Shown: positions 36,500 through 44,536, counted from the first letter of the stretch. The stretch is DNA of 64,000 nucleotides from Chromohalobacter canadensis (GCF_034479555.1 NZ_CP140151.1:992001-1056000); one strand, 5' to 3'. The notes: generated by a model from the sequence alone, not told the origin. Made by a program: numbers and translations.

Positions 36500-37362
36500 G
36501 AGCGCGTTTCAAAACCTGTCTTGCAGTCGGTTAAAACAGATCAGCGAGCATCCGATCAGGGTCAGTGCATAGTGGATATCAGCTCGGCGCTCGTAGCGTG
36601 TGACTAGCCGTCTGAAGCCACTCAACCATGAGAAAGTACGCTCGACCACCCAGCGGTGACGCCCGAAACGTCGGCTGTCTTCCACGCCTCGCCGGGCAAT
36701 GCGAGGCTGAATGTTCCGCCTACGACATGATCGGCGACAACGACGATGATCATAGGCCTTATCGGCGTGCAGCTTGCGAGGGCGACGGCGTGGCCGTCCT
36801 CTTGGCCCTTGAACCAAGGGGACATGATCGAGCAGTGCGGCCAGAGGCACGCTGTCATTCATGTTGGCGCCGGAGAGAAGAACCGCCAAAGGTGTCCCTC
36901 GACGATCCGTCAAAAGGTGTCGTTTGGTGCCCGGCCGCCCCCGATCCGTCGGGTTTGGGCCGATGGCCGATCCCCCTTTTTGGCTGACAGGGTGGCGCTG
37001 TCCATACAGGCCCGTGACCAATCGAGGCGGTCGGCACCATGTAGTTGTTGCAAGAGAGTCTGATGCAGTTGATCCCACACACCGGCCTGCTGCCAATCCC
37101 GCAATCGACGCCAGCAGGTCACGCCTGAACCGCATCCCATTCCTGCGGCAGCATGCGCCAAGGGATGCCCGAGCGAAGGACGAAGATAATGCCGGTCAAG
37201 GCGGCGCGGTTGGATATCGGAGGCCTGCCGCCGCGAGAATCCATTTTGGGGTCCGGCAACAGGGGCTCAACGATGGCCCATAACTCGTCGGAGACAATCT
37301 TCGAAGTCATGCTCCCAAGCTATAAACGAGGGAGCCTGTTTTCAAGGTTTTGAAACGTGCTC
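36500..37362 (-). mobile_element. IS5-family (IS427-like) insertion sequence, 863 bp
   Basis: Terminal inverted repeats GAGCGCGTTTCAAAACCT at the left and GAGCACGTTTCAAAACCT (reverse complement of the right end) differ at one base. TTA on both sides (36497-36499 and 37363-37365) is a plausible target duplication for this group. The only gene inside is the broken transposase. Confidence 0.87.
36509..37310 (-). pseudogene. IS5-family transposase, two -1 frame breaks
   Basis: Three consecutive frames make one DDE transposase of the DUF4096/IS427 type. Frame one runs from the ATG at 37310 to WRMLPQE; frame two continues with MGCGSGVTCWRRLRDW, through DSATLSAKKG; frame three continues GSAIGPNPTDRGRPGTKRHLLTDRRGTPLA to the end RWVVERTFSWL near the C-terminus. 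The second break lies at AAAAAGGGGG near 36985, a slippery run where a -1 programmed shift is known in related elements and would restore the consensus. The first break, at GGAATGG near 37137, looks like loss of one A and should inactivate the enzyme. Confidence 0.85.
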
Positions 37363-37657
37363 TTAGTGGACACGCATCGATAACTCCTGGACTTCCACCG
37401 CCCAAAGCGCTGGCGCGCTTCGGGTTCGCTCCGCAGCCTTTGACTGCTCCGATGGTAACTGAGCTTTGCCGTTAGAGCACGACTAAAAAAAGATATAGCC
37501 AAGAATAATGGAAATTGCACCTGTAGAAATGCCATTTCACAAGCGGCGGAAAAAGAGGAAAACGGCTCTGTAGGAAACGTACCTTGCAGACATTTTCGTA
37601 GCATAGTTTTTCTATGCGTTTAATAGCAGTTTTTCTCACCACCAATGGAGATAAGAT

Positions 37658-37969
37658 GTGGAAGTAATCAGAAGCAAAGGGTTCAAGGCAGATCATGCTT
37701 GGGGTGCGAAAAATATCGCCAATATGAGTGGCATCACAACCCGCTTACATTGGACAGACCAACCTTACAAGTGGCACATCAATGATGGTGAAGAGGTGTT
37801 TGTCGTTCTTGATGGTCAAGTAGAAATGTACTATAGAAAGAGCGGCACAGAAGAATCCGTTGTCTTGCAAGTCGGTGATATTTTCTTCGCTACAGTCGGA
37901 ACTGAGCATGTCGCTCATCCAATCGGCGAGGCTAGGGTATTGGTAGTTGAAAATGAAGGTAGTGTGTAA
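37658..37969 (+). CDS. small cupin-domain protein
   Basis: A 103-residue single cupin with RLHWTDQPYKWHINDGEEVFVVLDGQVEMYY (cupin motif 1, metal-binding His/Glu) and VGDIFFATVGTEHVAHPIGE (motif 2). The start is GTG at 37658, because the nearby ATG at 37656 runs into a stop in another frame; GGAG lies seven bases upstream. It is the third gene after an attC site and is AT-rich, consistent with a cassette gene. No convincing attC follows it. Possible roles: sensing or binding a small ligand; the function is not known. Confidence 0.72.
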   Translation: MEVIRSKGFKADHAWGAKNIANMSGITTRLHWTDQPYKWHINDGEEVFVVLDGQVEMYYRKSGTEESVVLQVGDIFFATVGTEHVAHPIGEARVLVVENEGSV

Positions 37970-37980
37970 CAAATAGTTAC

Positions 37981-38054
37981 AATCGCCACTCTTTCTGTTG
38001 CGGCTTCGCTCTCACTGCAAAGCCGCGCATGCTGTGATCATTAATACCTCAGCC
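37981..38054. other. hairpin between cupin and BrnA genes
   Basis: GCGGCTT (near 38000) pairs with AAGCCGC (near 38019-38025) around a CGCTCTCACTGCA loop. It lies between convergent genes and could end both, but there is no T tract. It lacks the GTTRRRY end required for attC. Confidence 0.4.
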
Positions 38055-38327
38055 CTAACGACTGCCGTTCACGTCATCCGCAAGCCAAGCCTTTATCAAG
38101 GATTGATAGGGCATATCTCGCTTGTTAGCTTCGATTTTGATTCGATCAAGCAGCGTCTCGGGCAAGCGGAGTGAAATCGTCTTGGTTGAGGGCTTCAATT
38201 TTGGAAAAGACGCTTGTTTCGCCTGGCTCCAGTCCAGGTAATCGGAGGAATCGTGGGTTTCCCAGAACTCCTGTTCTTCCGCTTCGGTTTTGAACTCAGG
38301 CATCTTTTTTAGCTTGCTCATAAACAC
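38055..38327 (-). CDS. brnA: BrnA-like ribbon-helix-helix antitoxin
   Basis: A 90-residue protein. The middle has FWETHDSSDYLDWSQAKQASFP, usual in BrnA/CopG-type antitoxins paired with BrnT, and the C-terminal half TISLRLPETLLDRIKIEANKRDMPYQSLIKAWL is a ribbon-helix-helix DNA-binding domain. Its start overlaps the end of brnT by 32 bases on the same strand, the usual toxin-first order. It should neutralise BrnT and repress the operon at the palindrome at 38612. Confidence 0.82.
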   Translation of the reverse strand: MFMSKLKKMPEFKTEAEEQEFWETHDSSDYLDWSQAKQASFPKLKPSTKTISLRLPETLLDRIKIEANKRDMPYQSLIKAWLADDVNGSR

Positions 38328-38607
38328 CCCTCTCTGTGCGGTGCATGTCTCGGGCCGAAATTACCCGAATCAGCGTATCGTCCTTCCTGAGTGTGAACGT
38401 GATGTGGAGCAGCCGCTCATCATCTGTTTCACCAAGGGCATGGAAACGGGCCTCGGCCTGGCTGTGCTTGGAGTCTTCCAGCACTAGAAGCGGCTCATTG
38501 AAGAAAATTGCTTCCGCTTCGGCCTGGCTAACGCCATGCTTCTCCGCATTTTTCCGGGCGTTACCCTCATCCCAGTCAAAGCCAGTAACTTTTACCCAAT
38601 TGATCAT
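38296..38607 (-). CDS. brnT: BrnT-family RNase toxin
   Basis: A 103-residue protein with the BrnT pattern: FDWDEGNARKNAEKHGVSQAEAEAIF at the N-terminus, RFHALGETDDERLLHITFTLRK in the middle and IRVISARDMHRTERGVYE at the end, including the Arg/His/Tyr residues of the RelE-like fold. It is a type II ribosome-independent RNase toxin. The module points opposite to the other genes of the island, as is common for toxin-antitoxin cassettes carrying their own promoter. Confidence 0.85.
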   Translation of the reverse strand: MINWVKVTGFDWDEGNARKNAEKHGVSQAEAEAIFFNEPLLVLEDSKHSQAEARFHALGETDDERLLHITFTLRKDDTLIRVISARDMHRTERGVYEQAKKDA

Positions 38608-38611
38608 AGAA

Positions 38612-38650
38612 GTATATTATCAACATATACAGAGGCGTCAACACATGCCA
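38612..38650 (-). promoter_or_regulatory. promoter and palindromic operator of brnTA
   Basis: On the minus strand TTGACG (38643-38648) is followed after 16 bases by TAATAT, and a palindrome GTATAT-7-ATATAC (38612-38630) covers the spacer and -10. The predicted start is so near the ATG at 38607 that the leader is very short or absent. The palindrome is the natural BrnA binding site. Confidence 0.6.
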
Positions 38651-38814
38651 ACCAGTGCAGACCTCACAGTCTTTCCCATTGCATACGCCCTTCGCCAAGC
38701 CACGCGACGCTAGGCATGGCGGCGGTGCTTCGCTATGCTGCTAGACGCGAAACTCAGGGCTGCTCACGAGGCGGCTCCATAACAACACACTGCAAATTCC
38801 GTAGAGAGCTTTCC

Positions 38815-39582
38815 ATGAAAAAATTGCTGACCATCACCCTTCTCGGTAGCGCCTTGCTGGCTGGCAGCGCCTTCGCTCAGGACACCTTGCGTATCGGTGT
38901 CGATGTGCCTTACGAGCCGATGGAATACCGCACAGCCGACGGTGAACTCACCGGCTTCGACATCGAGCTCGGCAACGCCATCTGTGAAGAGATCGACAGG
39001 AAGTGCGAGTGGGTCGTGCAGGCGTGGGACGGCATCATTCCGGGCCTGATGGCGCGTAAGTACGACGCGATCATGTCCTCGATGACCATCAACGAAGAAC
39101 GCAAGGGGACCGTGCTCTTCTCCGACCCGTACTTCCAGCCGCCCTCCGCGTGGTTCGCACCGCAAGACAGCGGTATCGACTTCCCGGCCAAGCAAACGCT
39201 CGAAGGCAAGACCATCGGGGTTCAGCGCGGCACGTTGCAGGATAACTACGTCACCGATATGTTCGGCGACGCGGCCGAAATCAGCCGTTACTCCACCGCC
39301 GACGATCTCGTCCTCGACATGGACGCCGGTCGTGTCGACATTGCGTTCCTGGACTTCCCGGTCGGTAAGTCCACCCTGCTGGATAGCGAGGAAGGCAGTT
39401 ATAAAGTCGTTGGCGAGATGATCACCGAGCCCAAGAAGTACTTCGGTGAAGGCTTCGGCATTGCATTCCGCAAACGCGATCAGGAACTGGCGGACCAGTT
39501 CAACGAGGCGCTGGCGACCCTGAAGGACAACGGCACCTATCAGGAGATCTACAACAAGTATTTCGCTGAAGCGGCCAAGTAA
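38815..39582 (+). CDS. orphan basic amino-acid ABC substrate-binding protein
   Basis: A 255-residue SBP_bac_3 protein with signal peptide (cleavage near AFA-QD) and the same blocks as the protein at 29897: DVPYEPMEYRT, GFDIELGNAIC, WDGIIPGLMARKYDAIMSSM, GVQRGTLQDNYV. The two are clear paralogues, about half identical by eye. No permease or ATPase is adjacent, so it probably feeds the transporter at 27593-29820. It marks the return to normal GC-rich sequence after the island. Confidence 0.9.
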   Translation: MKKLLTITLLGSALLAGSAFAQDTLRIGVDVPYEPMEYRTADGELTGFDIELGNAICEEIDRKCEWVVQAWDGIIPGLMARKYDAIMSSMTINEERKGTVLFSDPYFQPPSAWFAPQDSGIDFPAKQTLEGKTIGVQRGTLQDNYVTDMFGDAAEISRYSTADDLVLDMDAGRVDIAFLDFPVGKSTLLDSEEGSYKVVGEMITEPKKYFGEGFGIAFRKRDQELADQFNEALATLKDNGTYQEIYNKYFAEAAK

Positions 39583-39614
39583 GGCGGCGTCGAGACAACC
39601 AACGCCACGCCATG

Positions 39615-39640
39615 GGGGCGGCCTACGGGCCGCCCCTTTG
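39615..39640 (+). terminator. terminator after orphan binding protein
   Basis: GGGGCGGCC and GGCCGCCCC pair around a TACG tetraloop and are followed by TTTGCGTT. It sits 33 bases after the stop, between this gene and the convergent AbrB-type gene. Confidence 0.82.
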
Positions 39641-39655
39641 CGTTACGGCAAACGC

Positions 39656-40774
39656 TCAGGACGTATTCGCGGATGGGGCGAAACGCGCAATGAAGCGCGC
39701 CATGGCAGGCCCTATTAGCACCACCGTGAAGAGCCGCAATGTCTGTAGCGCCACCACGAGACCCAAATCGGCATGCGTGTCGATGGCGATGATGGTCATC
39801 GAGTCGAGTCCGCCAGGGCTGGTCGCCAGGTAGGCGGTGATGAAGCTCGTGTCCATGAGCCCCACCATCAATAGCGCGGAAAGCGCACATAGCCCAATCA
39901 GCACTATCGACGCCATGACCATCTTGCCCAACGAGCGAGCCACGGTCGCCAGCGCGTCGCGGTCGAAACGCAGCCCCACATAGACACCGATGAAGCCGTA
40001 AGCCAGCATCAGCAAGGGCGCGGGCATCGACAGCGTCGCCCAACCGGCGAGATGCAGCACTGTGCCGATGAGCATCGGCCCCAGCAAGGCACCCGCGGGC
40101 AAGCGGCGATCACACAGCCAGACCCCGCCGACAATGACCGCCAAGGTGATCGCCAGATCAACCGTTCCGGCCAAGTTGTCAGGAAATCCGCCCCCGCTAC
40201 GCGACGGCGTATCGCTCACGCCCAGCCAATGGCTCACCAGGGCACCCACGAGCACCACGCACACCACCCGCACGTATTGCATCGCCGCCACGATACGCGG
40301 GTCGGTATCTTCGCGCTCTTCGGCCATCGCCACCATTGCCGCCGCCGCGCCCGGCGTGGTCCCCCAGGCCGCGGTGCTGCCAGGAAGCCCGCCGTAACGC
40401 ACCAGCACGATCCCCACCAGCAGGCTGAGCAGCAGGGTAATGGCCGTGGCCAGCAGCATCACCAGCCAGCCATCGAGGATCGTCATCAGCACGCTCATCG
40501 TCATGGCATGCGCGATCAAGACGCCGACCGTGCCCTGCCCTAACTTGAAGCAGCGTCTCGGCAGGCGCAGACCGCTGCCGCCGATACCGAAGGCGATGCC
40601 CACCAGCATCGGACCGATAAAACCACCCGCCGGCATGTGCCAGTAATTGAGCACGCCACTCGCCACGCAGCACGCCACGAACAGAGCCAACCACAGCCCG
40701 GCACGGTGCATGCGGGGAGACGACGGTCGAGAAGGCGCAGGAGTCGGGGAAGGGGCCAAAGAGATGCTCCACAA
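39656..40774 (-). CDS. AbrB-duplication (AbrB-type) membrane protein
   Basis: A 372-residue protein with about ten membrane helices and the AbrB-duplication family's two related halves: FIGPMLVGIAFGIGG with LPRRCFKLGQGTVGVLIAHAM, and LLGPMLIGTVLHLAGW with LLMLAYGFIGVYVGLRFDRD. These proteins are related to putative ammonia-monooxygenase-like or regulator-exporter membrane proteins; despite the name they are not DNA-binding. The ATG at 40774 is used, but the ATG at 40711 (MHRAGLWLALF) is also possible since the first 21 residues are Pro/Ser-rich. Confidence 0.78.
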   Translation of the reverse strand: MWSISLAPSPTPAPSRPSSPRMHRAGLWLALFVACCVASGVLNYWHMPAGGFIGPMLVGIAFGIGGSGLRLPRRCFKLGQGTVGVLIAHAMTMSVLMTILDGWLVMLLATAITLLLSLLVGIVLVRYGGLPGSTAAWGTTPGAAAAMVAMAEEREDTDPRIVAAMQYVRVVCVVLVGALVSHWLGVSDTPSRSGGGFPDNLAGTVDLAITLAVIVGGVWLCDRRLPAGALLGPMLIGTVLHLAGWATLSMPAPLLMLAYGFIGVYVGLRFDRDALATVARSLGKMVMASIVLIGLCALSALLMVGLMDTSFITAYLATSPGGLDSMTIIAIDTHADLGLVVALQTLRLFTVVLIGPAMARFIARFAPSANTS

Positions 40775-40904
40775 AAGAGAGGCATTATAGCAAGCTAAGG
40801 GTTTTCCGCGAGACCGCCGCCGCGTATATCACTGCCGAATCCGGCGAGTCCGGTGCCGTCAGCGCGTTACACTGGTAGCGTTGCCGCTTCGAGGAATCCC
40901 CATC

Positions 40905-42269
40905 ATGCTGCTCGATCCCGACCGCTGCCGCGTGGCCCGTTTATCGCGGGATGCTCGCTTCGATGGGCGCTTCTTCGTCGGCGTGACTACGACCGGTATC
41001 TACTGCCGCCCGATCTGCCCTGCCCGGCCGCCGCGTGATGACAATGTGCGTTATTTCCCCAGCGCTGTAAGCGCCGCCCAGGCGGGGTTTCGCCCTTGTC
41101 TGCGCTGCCGCCCGGACAGCGCCCCGGAATCGCCCGCCTGGCATGGCAATCACACCACGCTACGCCGCGCCTTGCGGCTGATCGATGAAGGCGCCCTGAG
41201 CCAAGCCTCGCTGGGCGCGCTGTGCGACCGCCTCGGCATCGGCGAGCGCTACCTGCGTCTGCTTTTCAAGCAGCACCTGGGCGTCTCGCCCAAGGCCTAC
41301 GCCCTGCATCGCCAGTGCCTGTTCGCCAAGCAGTTGCTGCACCAGAGCGCGCTGCCGGTGGCCGATATCGCCTACGCCAGCGGCTTCACCAGCCTGCGTC
41401 GCTTCAACGATGCGTTCCGTCGCCAAGTGGGACACGCACCGCGCGAGTTGCGGCGCACGCCCCGGCTTCCCAGCGAGAACCTCTCACTGACGCTGGCTTA
41501 TCGCCCGCCTTACGCCTGGGAATGGCTGCGTGACTTCCTCGCCGTACGGCGGATCGACACACTGGAATGGGGAGACGCGCATCGCTACGGTCGTTACATT
41601 CAGTGGGGGGCGGCACGCGGCCACTTCACGGCCGAGCACATGCCCGACCAGCATTGTTTTCGTGTCACGCTGAATCTCGACGACCTAGGGGCACTCTCGC
41701 CGGTGGTACGCAACATCCGCCGTGTGCTCGACCTGGACGCCGACACGGCTCTGATCGAGGCCCAACTGCAAAAGATGCTCCCGGAGACGTTTTCCCTCGT
41801 CGAGGGCCTGCGCTTACCCGGCCTGTGGAGTCCTTTTGAGGCCGGTATTCGCGCGGTTCTCGGCCAGCAGGTCTCGATCTCGGCGGCGCGCGGGCATACG
41901 ACTCGTCTGGTCGAGGCGCTCGGCGAACCCACCGCCGAGGGCGGGCGCCACTTCCCCACGGCTGCGCAGGTCGCCGCCAGCGATCTCACGTTTCTGCGCA
42001 TGCCCCAGGCGCGCCGCGACTGTCTGCGTGGCCTGGCGCACGCCGCATGCGAGCAGCGGCTCGACGACGACCCTCGCTGCTGGACCACACTCAAAGGCAT
42101 CGGCTCCTGGAGTGCCGATTACGCCGCCTTGCGCGGCACCAGCCATCCCGATATCTGGCTCGGCGGCGACCTGGGCGTCAAGAGGGCCCTGACGTCTCTG
42201 GACGCGATCGAGCCGGATCTTGCCGCGCCGTGGCGCAGTTATCTCACCCTGCAACTCTGGAGTCGCTGA
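40905..42269 (+). CDS. Ada-AlkA fusion: methyl-sensing regulator plus 3-methyladenine glycosylase
   Basis: A 454-residue fusion. Residues 1-75 form the Ada zinc domain (Cys34, Cys38, Cys65, Cys68), in which one Cys accepts methyl from methylphosphotriesters; 80-180 are AraC-type helix-turn-helix (SLGALCDRLGIGERYLRLLFKQ, VADIAYASGFTSLRRFNDAFRRQ). The C-terminal ~270 residues are AlkA with helix-hairpin-helix LKGIGSWSADYAALRG and candidate catalytic Asp in HPDIWLGGDLGV. The ATG at 40905 has GAGGA upstream; the TTG at 40881 is less likely. Followed by ogt one base after the stop, making an alkylation repair operon. Confidence 0.88.
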   Translation: MLLDPDRCRVARLSRDARFDGRFFVGVTTTGIYCRPICPARPPRDDNVRYFPSAVSAAQAGFRPCLRCRPDSAPESPAWHGNHTTLRRALRLIDEGALSQASLGALCDRLGIGERYLRLLFKQHLGVSPKAYALHRQCLFAKQLLHQSALPVADIAYASGFTSLRRFNDAFRRQVGHAPRELRRTPRLPSENLSLTLAYRPPYAWEWLRDFLAVRRIDTLEWGDAHRYGRYIQWGAARGHFTAEHMPDQHCFRVTLNLDDLGALSPVVRNIRRVLDLDADTALIEAQLQKMLPETFSLVEGLRLPGLWSPFEAGIRAVLGQQVSISAARGHTTRLVEALGEPTAEGGRHFPTAAQVAASDLTFLRMPQARRDCLRGLAHAACEQRLDDDPRCWTTLKGIGSWSADYAALRGTSHPDIWLGGDLGVKRALTSLDAIEPDLAAPWRSYLTLQLWSR

Positions 42270-42270
42270 T

Positions 42271-42771
42271 ATGGCATCTTCCGCCTACGCCATCGATTAC
42301 GTCACGCCCGAACCGACCTCGCCGCTGGGCACGCTACGCATCCTCGCCAGCGAGCACGGGATTCGCGAGATCGCCTTCGTCGACAGTGCCGAGACACCGG
42401 CAGCGCCCTCGCCGCTCACCGAGACCTGCCGCGAGCAGTTAAGCGCCTACCTCAAGGGAGAATTGCACGACTTCGACGTGCCTCTCGACCCGCAAGGCAC
42501 GCCCTTTCAGCAACGCGTATGGGCGGCATTGTCACGCATTCCGTTCGGGGAGACGCGCAGCTACGCGGAGATCGCCCGAGACATCGACAACCTCAAGGCG
42601 ATGCGCGCGGTCGGCGCCGCCAACGGACGCAACCCGCTGCCCATCGTCGTGCCTTGTCACCGCGTGATCGGGCGTGATGGTACGCTCACCGGCTATGCTG
42701 GCGGGATCGAGCGCAAGGCCTGGCTACTCGAGCTCGAGCGCACGCACATCAAACACCATTCAACACGTTAA
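42271..42771 (+). CDS. ogt: methylated-DNA--protein-cysteine methyltransferase
   Basis: A 166-residue O6-alkylguanine repair protein with the active site VVPCHRVIG (Cys129), the helix-turn-helix region PFGETRSYAEIARDI and Arg finger region MRAVGAANGRNP. It lacks the Ada-type N-terminal domain because that is in the upstream gene. The ATG at 42271 lies directly after the Ada-AlkA stop. Confidence 0.92.
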   Translation: MASSAYAIDYVTPEPTSPLGTLRILASEHGIREIAFVDSAETPAAPSPLTETCREQLSAYLKGELHDFDVPLDPQGTPFQQRVWAALSRIPFGETRSYAEIARDIDNLKAMRAVGAANGRNPLPIVVPCHRVIGRDGTLTGYAGGIERKAWLLELERTHIKHHSTR

Positions 42772-42796
42772 TCGCATCAATCAACGGAGGTGCGCC

Positions 42797-43351
42797 ATGA
42801 CGCAAGATGTTGAGCAGGCAAGGCAAGTGCTGGATTTTTGGTTCGTGGAGGCGGGCCCCAAACAGTGGTTCAGCAAGGACCCGGCGTTCGACCAGGCGCT
42901 CGCCGAACGCTTCGGGGCACTGTACGGCGCAGCGTGTCGCTGCGAGCTTTATGCTTGGCGGCAAAGTAGTCGCGGCGCCTTGGCGGAAATACTGCTGCTG
43001 GATCAGTTCTCGCGCAATATCTACCGCGATCAGGCCCTGGCCTTCGCTCAGGACACGCTAGCGCTGAGCCTCGCCCAGCATCTGGTCGCTCAAGGGGGCG
43101 ACCAGGAACTGCCGCCGGAACAGCGAGCGTTCGTCTACATGCCGTACATGCACAGCGAGTCGCCCCTGATTCACCAGGAAGCCCTGCGGCTTTTCGATCA
43201 GCCGGGCCTGGAGCGCAATCTGGACTTCGAGCAGCGTCATTGGGCGATTATCGAGCGCTTCGGCCGGTATCCGCATCGCAATGCGATTCTAGGCCGGGAA
43301 TCGACGCCGGAAGAACGCGACTTCTTACGCCAGCCAGGATCGTCCTTTTAA
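42797..43351 (+). CDS. DUF924-family protein
   Basis: A 184-residue soluble helical protein with the family's VLDFWFVEAGPKQWFSKDPAFD start, LLDQFSRNIYRDQALAFAQD and FVYMPYMHSESPLIHQEAL. DUF924 proteins have a TPR-like fold and no established function. GGAGG lies seven bases before the ATG. It follows ogt by 25 bases and may share its transcript. Confidence 0.85.
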   Translation: MTQDVEQARQVLDFWFVEAGPKQWFSKDPAFDQALAERFGALYGAACRCELYAWRQSSRGALAEILLLDQFSRNIYRDQALAFAQDTLALSLAQHLVAQGGDQELPPEQRAFVYMPYMHSESPLIHQEALRLFDQPGLERNLDFEQRHWAIIERFGRYPHRNAILGRESTPEERDFLRQPGSSF

Positions 43352-43374
43352 GACTGATGACGCTGTACGTGCGA

Positions 43375-44226
43375 TCAGGCGCCGCGAGCAACGGGATAAC
43401 GCCCCGCCAACGGGGCGGTCAGCGTGCCGAGCAGGCGCCAACTCAAATAGAGAAAACCGAGGGGGAATAGAATCGTCTGGACGATGAACACCGCCGACAA
43501 GGCCACCACGTTCTCGGTCATGCTATCCAGACGTGTCAGCAGGTCGCGCACCGGATGGCCCACGGCACTTTCCCATTTATCCTTGAGCTGTTGCCACACG
43601 CCGTCGTCTTCTTCACGAATGCCGGCCTGCGTCTCGGCGACGTCCTGGAACACGGCGCGATCTTGGTCCAACGCCGTATAAAGCCCCTCACGTTGGTCGC
43701 CAATCAGCGCATCGCCCATCCAAGTGCTGGCCAGCGCCGCGATGAGAACCGCGAAACGTAGGAACGCCATCAGCAAGAACGCCCGACGGGCCCATTCGCG
43801 CCAAACACCACGCCCCCAGACGAGCGACACCGCCAGCAACAGGCAGCTTAACGAGAAAAGCGCCTTGATGACCGCGTGACTGGCCATCTGGATCAAGACT
43901 TTCTGCATGGCCAGCGAGGCCGTGGAGGCAAACATGATCCACGAAAAACGCTCGACGAGGTCATTGGCGGGGTCCAGCGCCTGGCCAAACTGTACCTGGA
44001 AAACCATGGCATCGGCAGTGACGCTCTGCATCACCGAAATGGCCGCATTGAGCGCCTTGGCCAAGGCAAAGCTCTTGAACGCCGTGGCGAGAGCGTCATC
44101 CAGCGTGGACAACGCTACGTCGTGCGTGACGCCAAGCCACGACACCAGCGCCAAGATCAATAACGCCGCCACCGCCCAGCGGCAATGGGGCATGCGAGAA
44201 GGCGGCATGCGAGAAGACAGCGACAT
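43375..44226 (-). CDS. integral membrane protein of unknown function
   Basis: A 283-residue protein I do not recognise. Hydrophobic helices lie at about residues 18-33, 120-137, 148-168 and 236-262. A ~60-residue polar stretch (about 170-230) with LYTALDQDRAVFQDVAETQ is probably periplasmic or cytoplasmic. The first ATG is Met-Ser-rich; a later start at residue 12 is possible. It converges on the DUF924 gene and has the dispersed repeat just upstream. Confidence 0.65.
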   Translation of the reverse strand: MSLSSRMPPSRMPHCRWAVAALLILALVSWLGVTHDVALSTLDDALATAFKSFALAKALNAAISVMQSVTADAMVFQVQFGQALDPANDLVERFSWIMFASTASLAMQKVLIQMASHAVIKALFSLSCLLLAVSLVWGRGVWREWARRAFLLMAFLRFAVLIAALASTWMGDALIGDQREGLYTALDQDRAVFQDVAETQAGIREEDDGVWQQLKDKWESAVGHPVRDLLTRLDSMTENVVALSAVFIVQTILFPLGFLYLSWRLLGTLTAPLAGRYPVARGA

Positions 44227-44257
44227 GACGAAAGCTCCCGGGACAATGCCCAGACCC

Positions 44258-44400
44258 TAAGCTCTGTCTGAAAAATCGGCGAGCGATGGCCAGACAAGGC
44301 AAAAATTGGCGAAAAAGCGGAGTTTACACAGGGTAAATGAGCATTTTGAGTCGATTTTTAACGCCGTATGGGTGAGCGCAGGCATTTTTCCGATAGAGCG
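44258..44400 (+). repeat. dispersed intergenic repeat, copy B (~143 bp)
   Basis: This copy pairs in reverse orientation with 8044-8188. Its ends carry the imperfect inverted repeat around TCTGAAAA and TTTTTCCGATA. It lies between a membrane-protein gene and a tiny gene, and has no conserved coding frame. Confidence 0.8.
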
Positions 44401-44431
44401 TAACCGCTCGGTGGCCCGAGCGCCATCGTCA

Positions 44432-44536
44432 TCAGATCAGCAGTTGGTAGCTCAACGCCGAGACCAACAAGGTGGCGGAACCCATCAAGGCGACGATGAG
44501 CGCGTGGCGCAGGGTATCGGGTTTCATGACGCGCAT
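44432..44536 (-). CDS. 34-residue single-helix membrane protein
   Basis: A tiny open frame with GAGG seven bases before its ATG at 44536. The protein starts MRVMKPDTLRHALIVALMG and then continues as a hydrophobic helix SATLLVSALSYQLLI. It looks like one transmembrane segment with a positively charged N-terminus, similar in layout to YnhF-like small membrane proteins, but sequence identity is not strong enough to name it. It ends 32 bases from the repeat copy B. Confidence 0.5.
   Translation of the reverse strand: MRVMKPDTLRHALIVALMGSATLLVSALSYQLLI

Larger units (their letters stand above)
36456..37479 (+). other. attC site split by an IS5-family insertion
   Basis: Left arm GCTAACGAATCGCTGCAGTG at 36457-36476 is complementary to the right arm ACTGAGCTTTGCCGTTAGAG at 37458-37477, with one extra G in the left arm, like the extrahelical base that sets strand choice in attC. 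The IS sits in the variable loop, which also has a CCCAAAGCGC/GCGCTTCGGG sub-hairpin at 37402-37426. Without the IS the site is about 155 bp, within the known size range. Confidence 0.68.

Noticed and set aside
37970..38060. attC site after the cupin gene
   Set aside because: There is a TAAC at the left and a central hairpin, but no GTTRRRY right end and the arms are not complementary.
33234..38640. Prophage or conjugative element
   Set aside because: No integrase, capsid, portal, terminase, relaxase or tRNA target is seen; cassette-type sites explain the island better.
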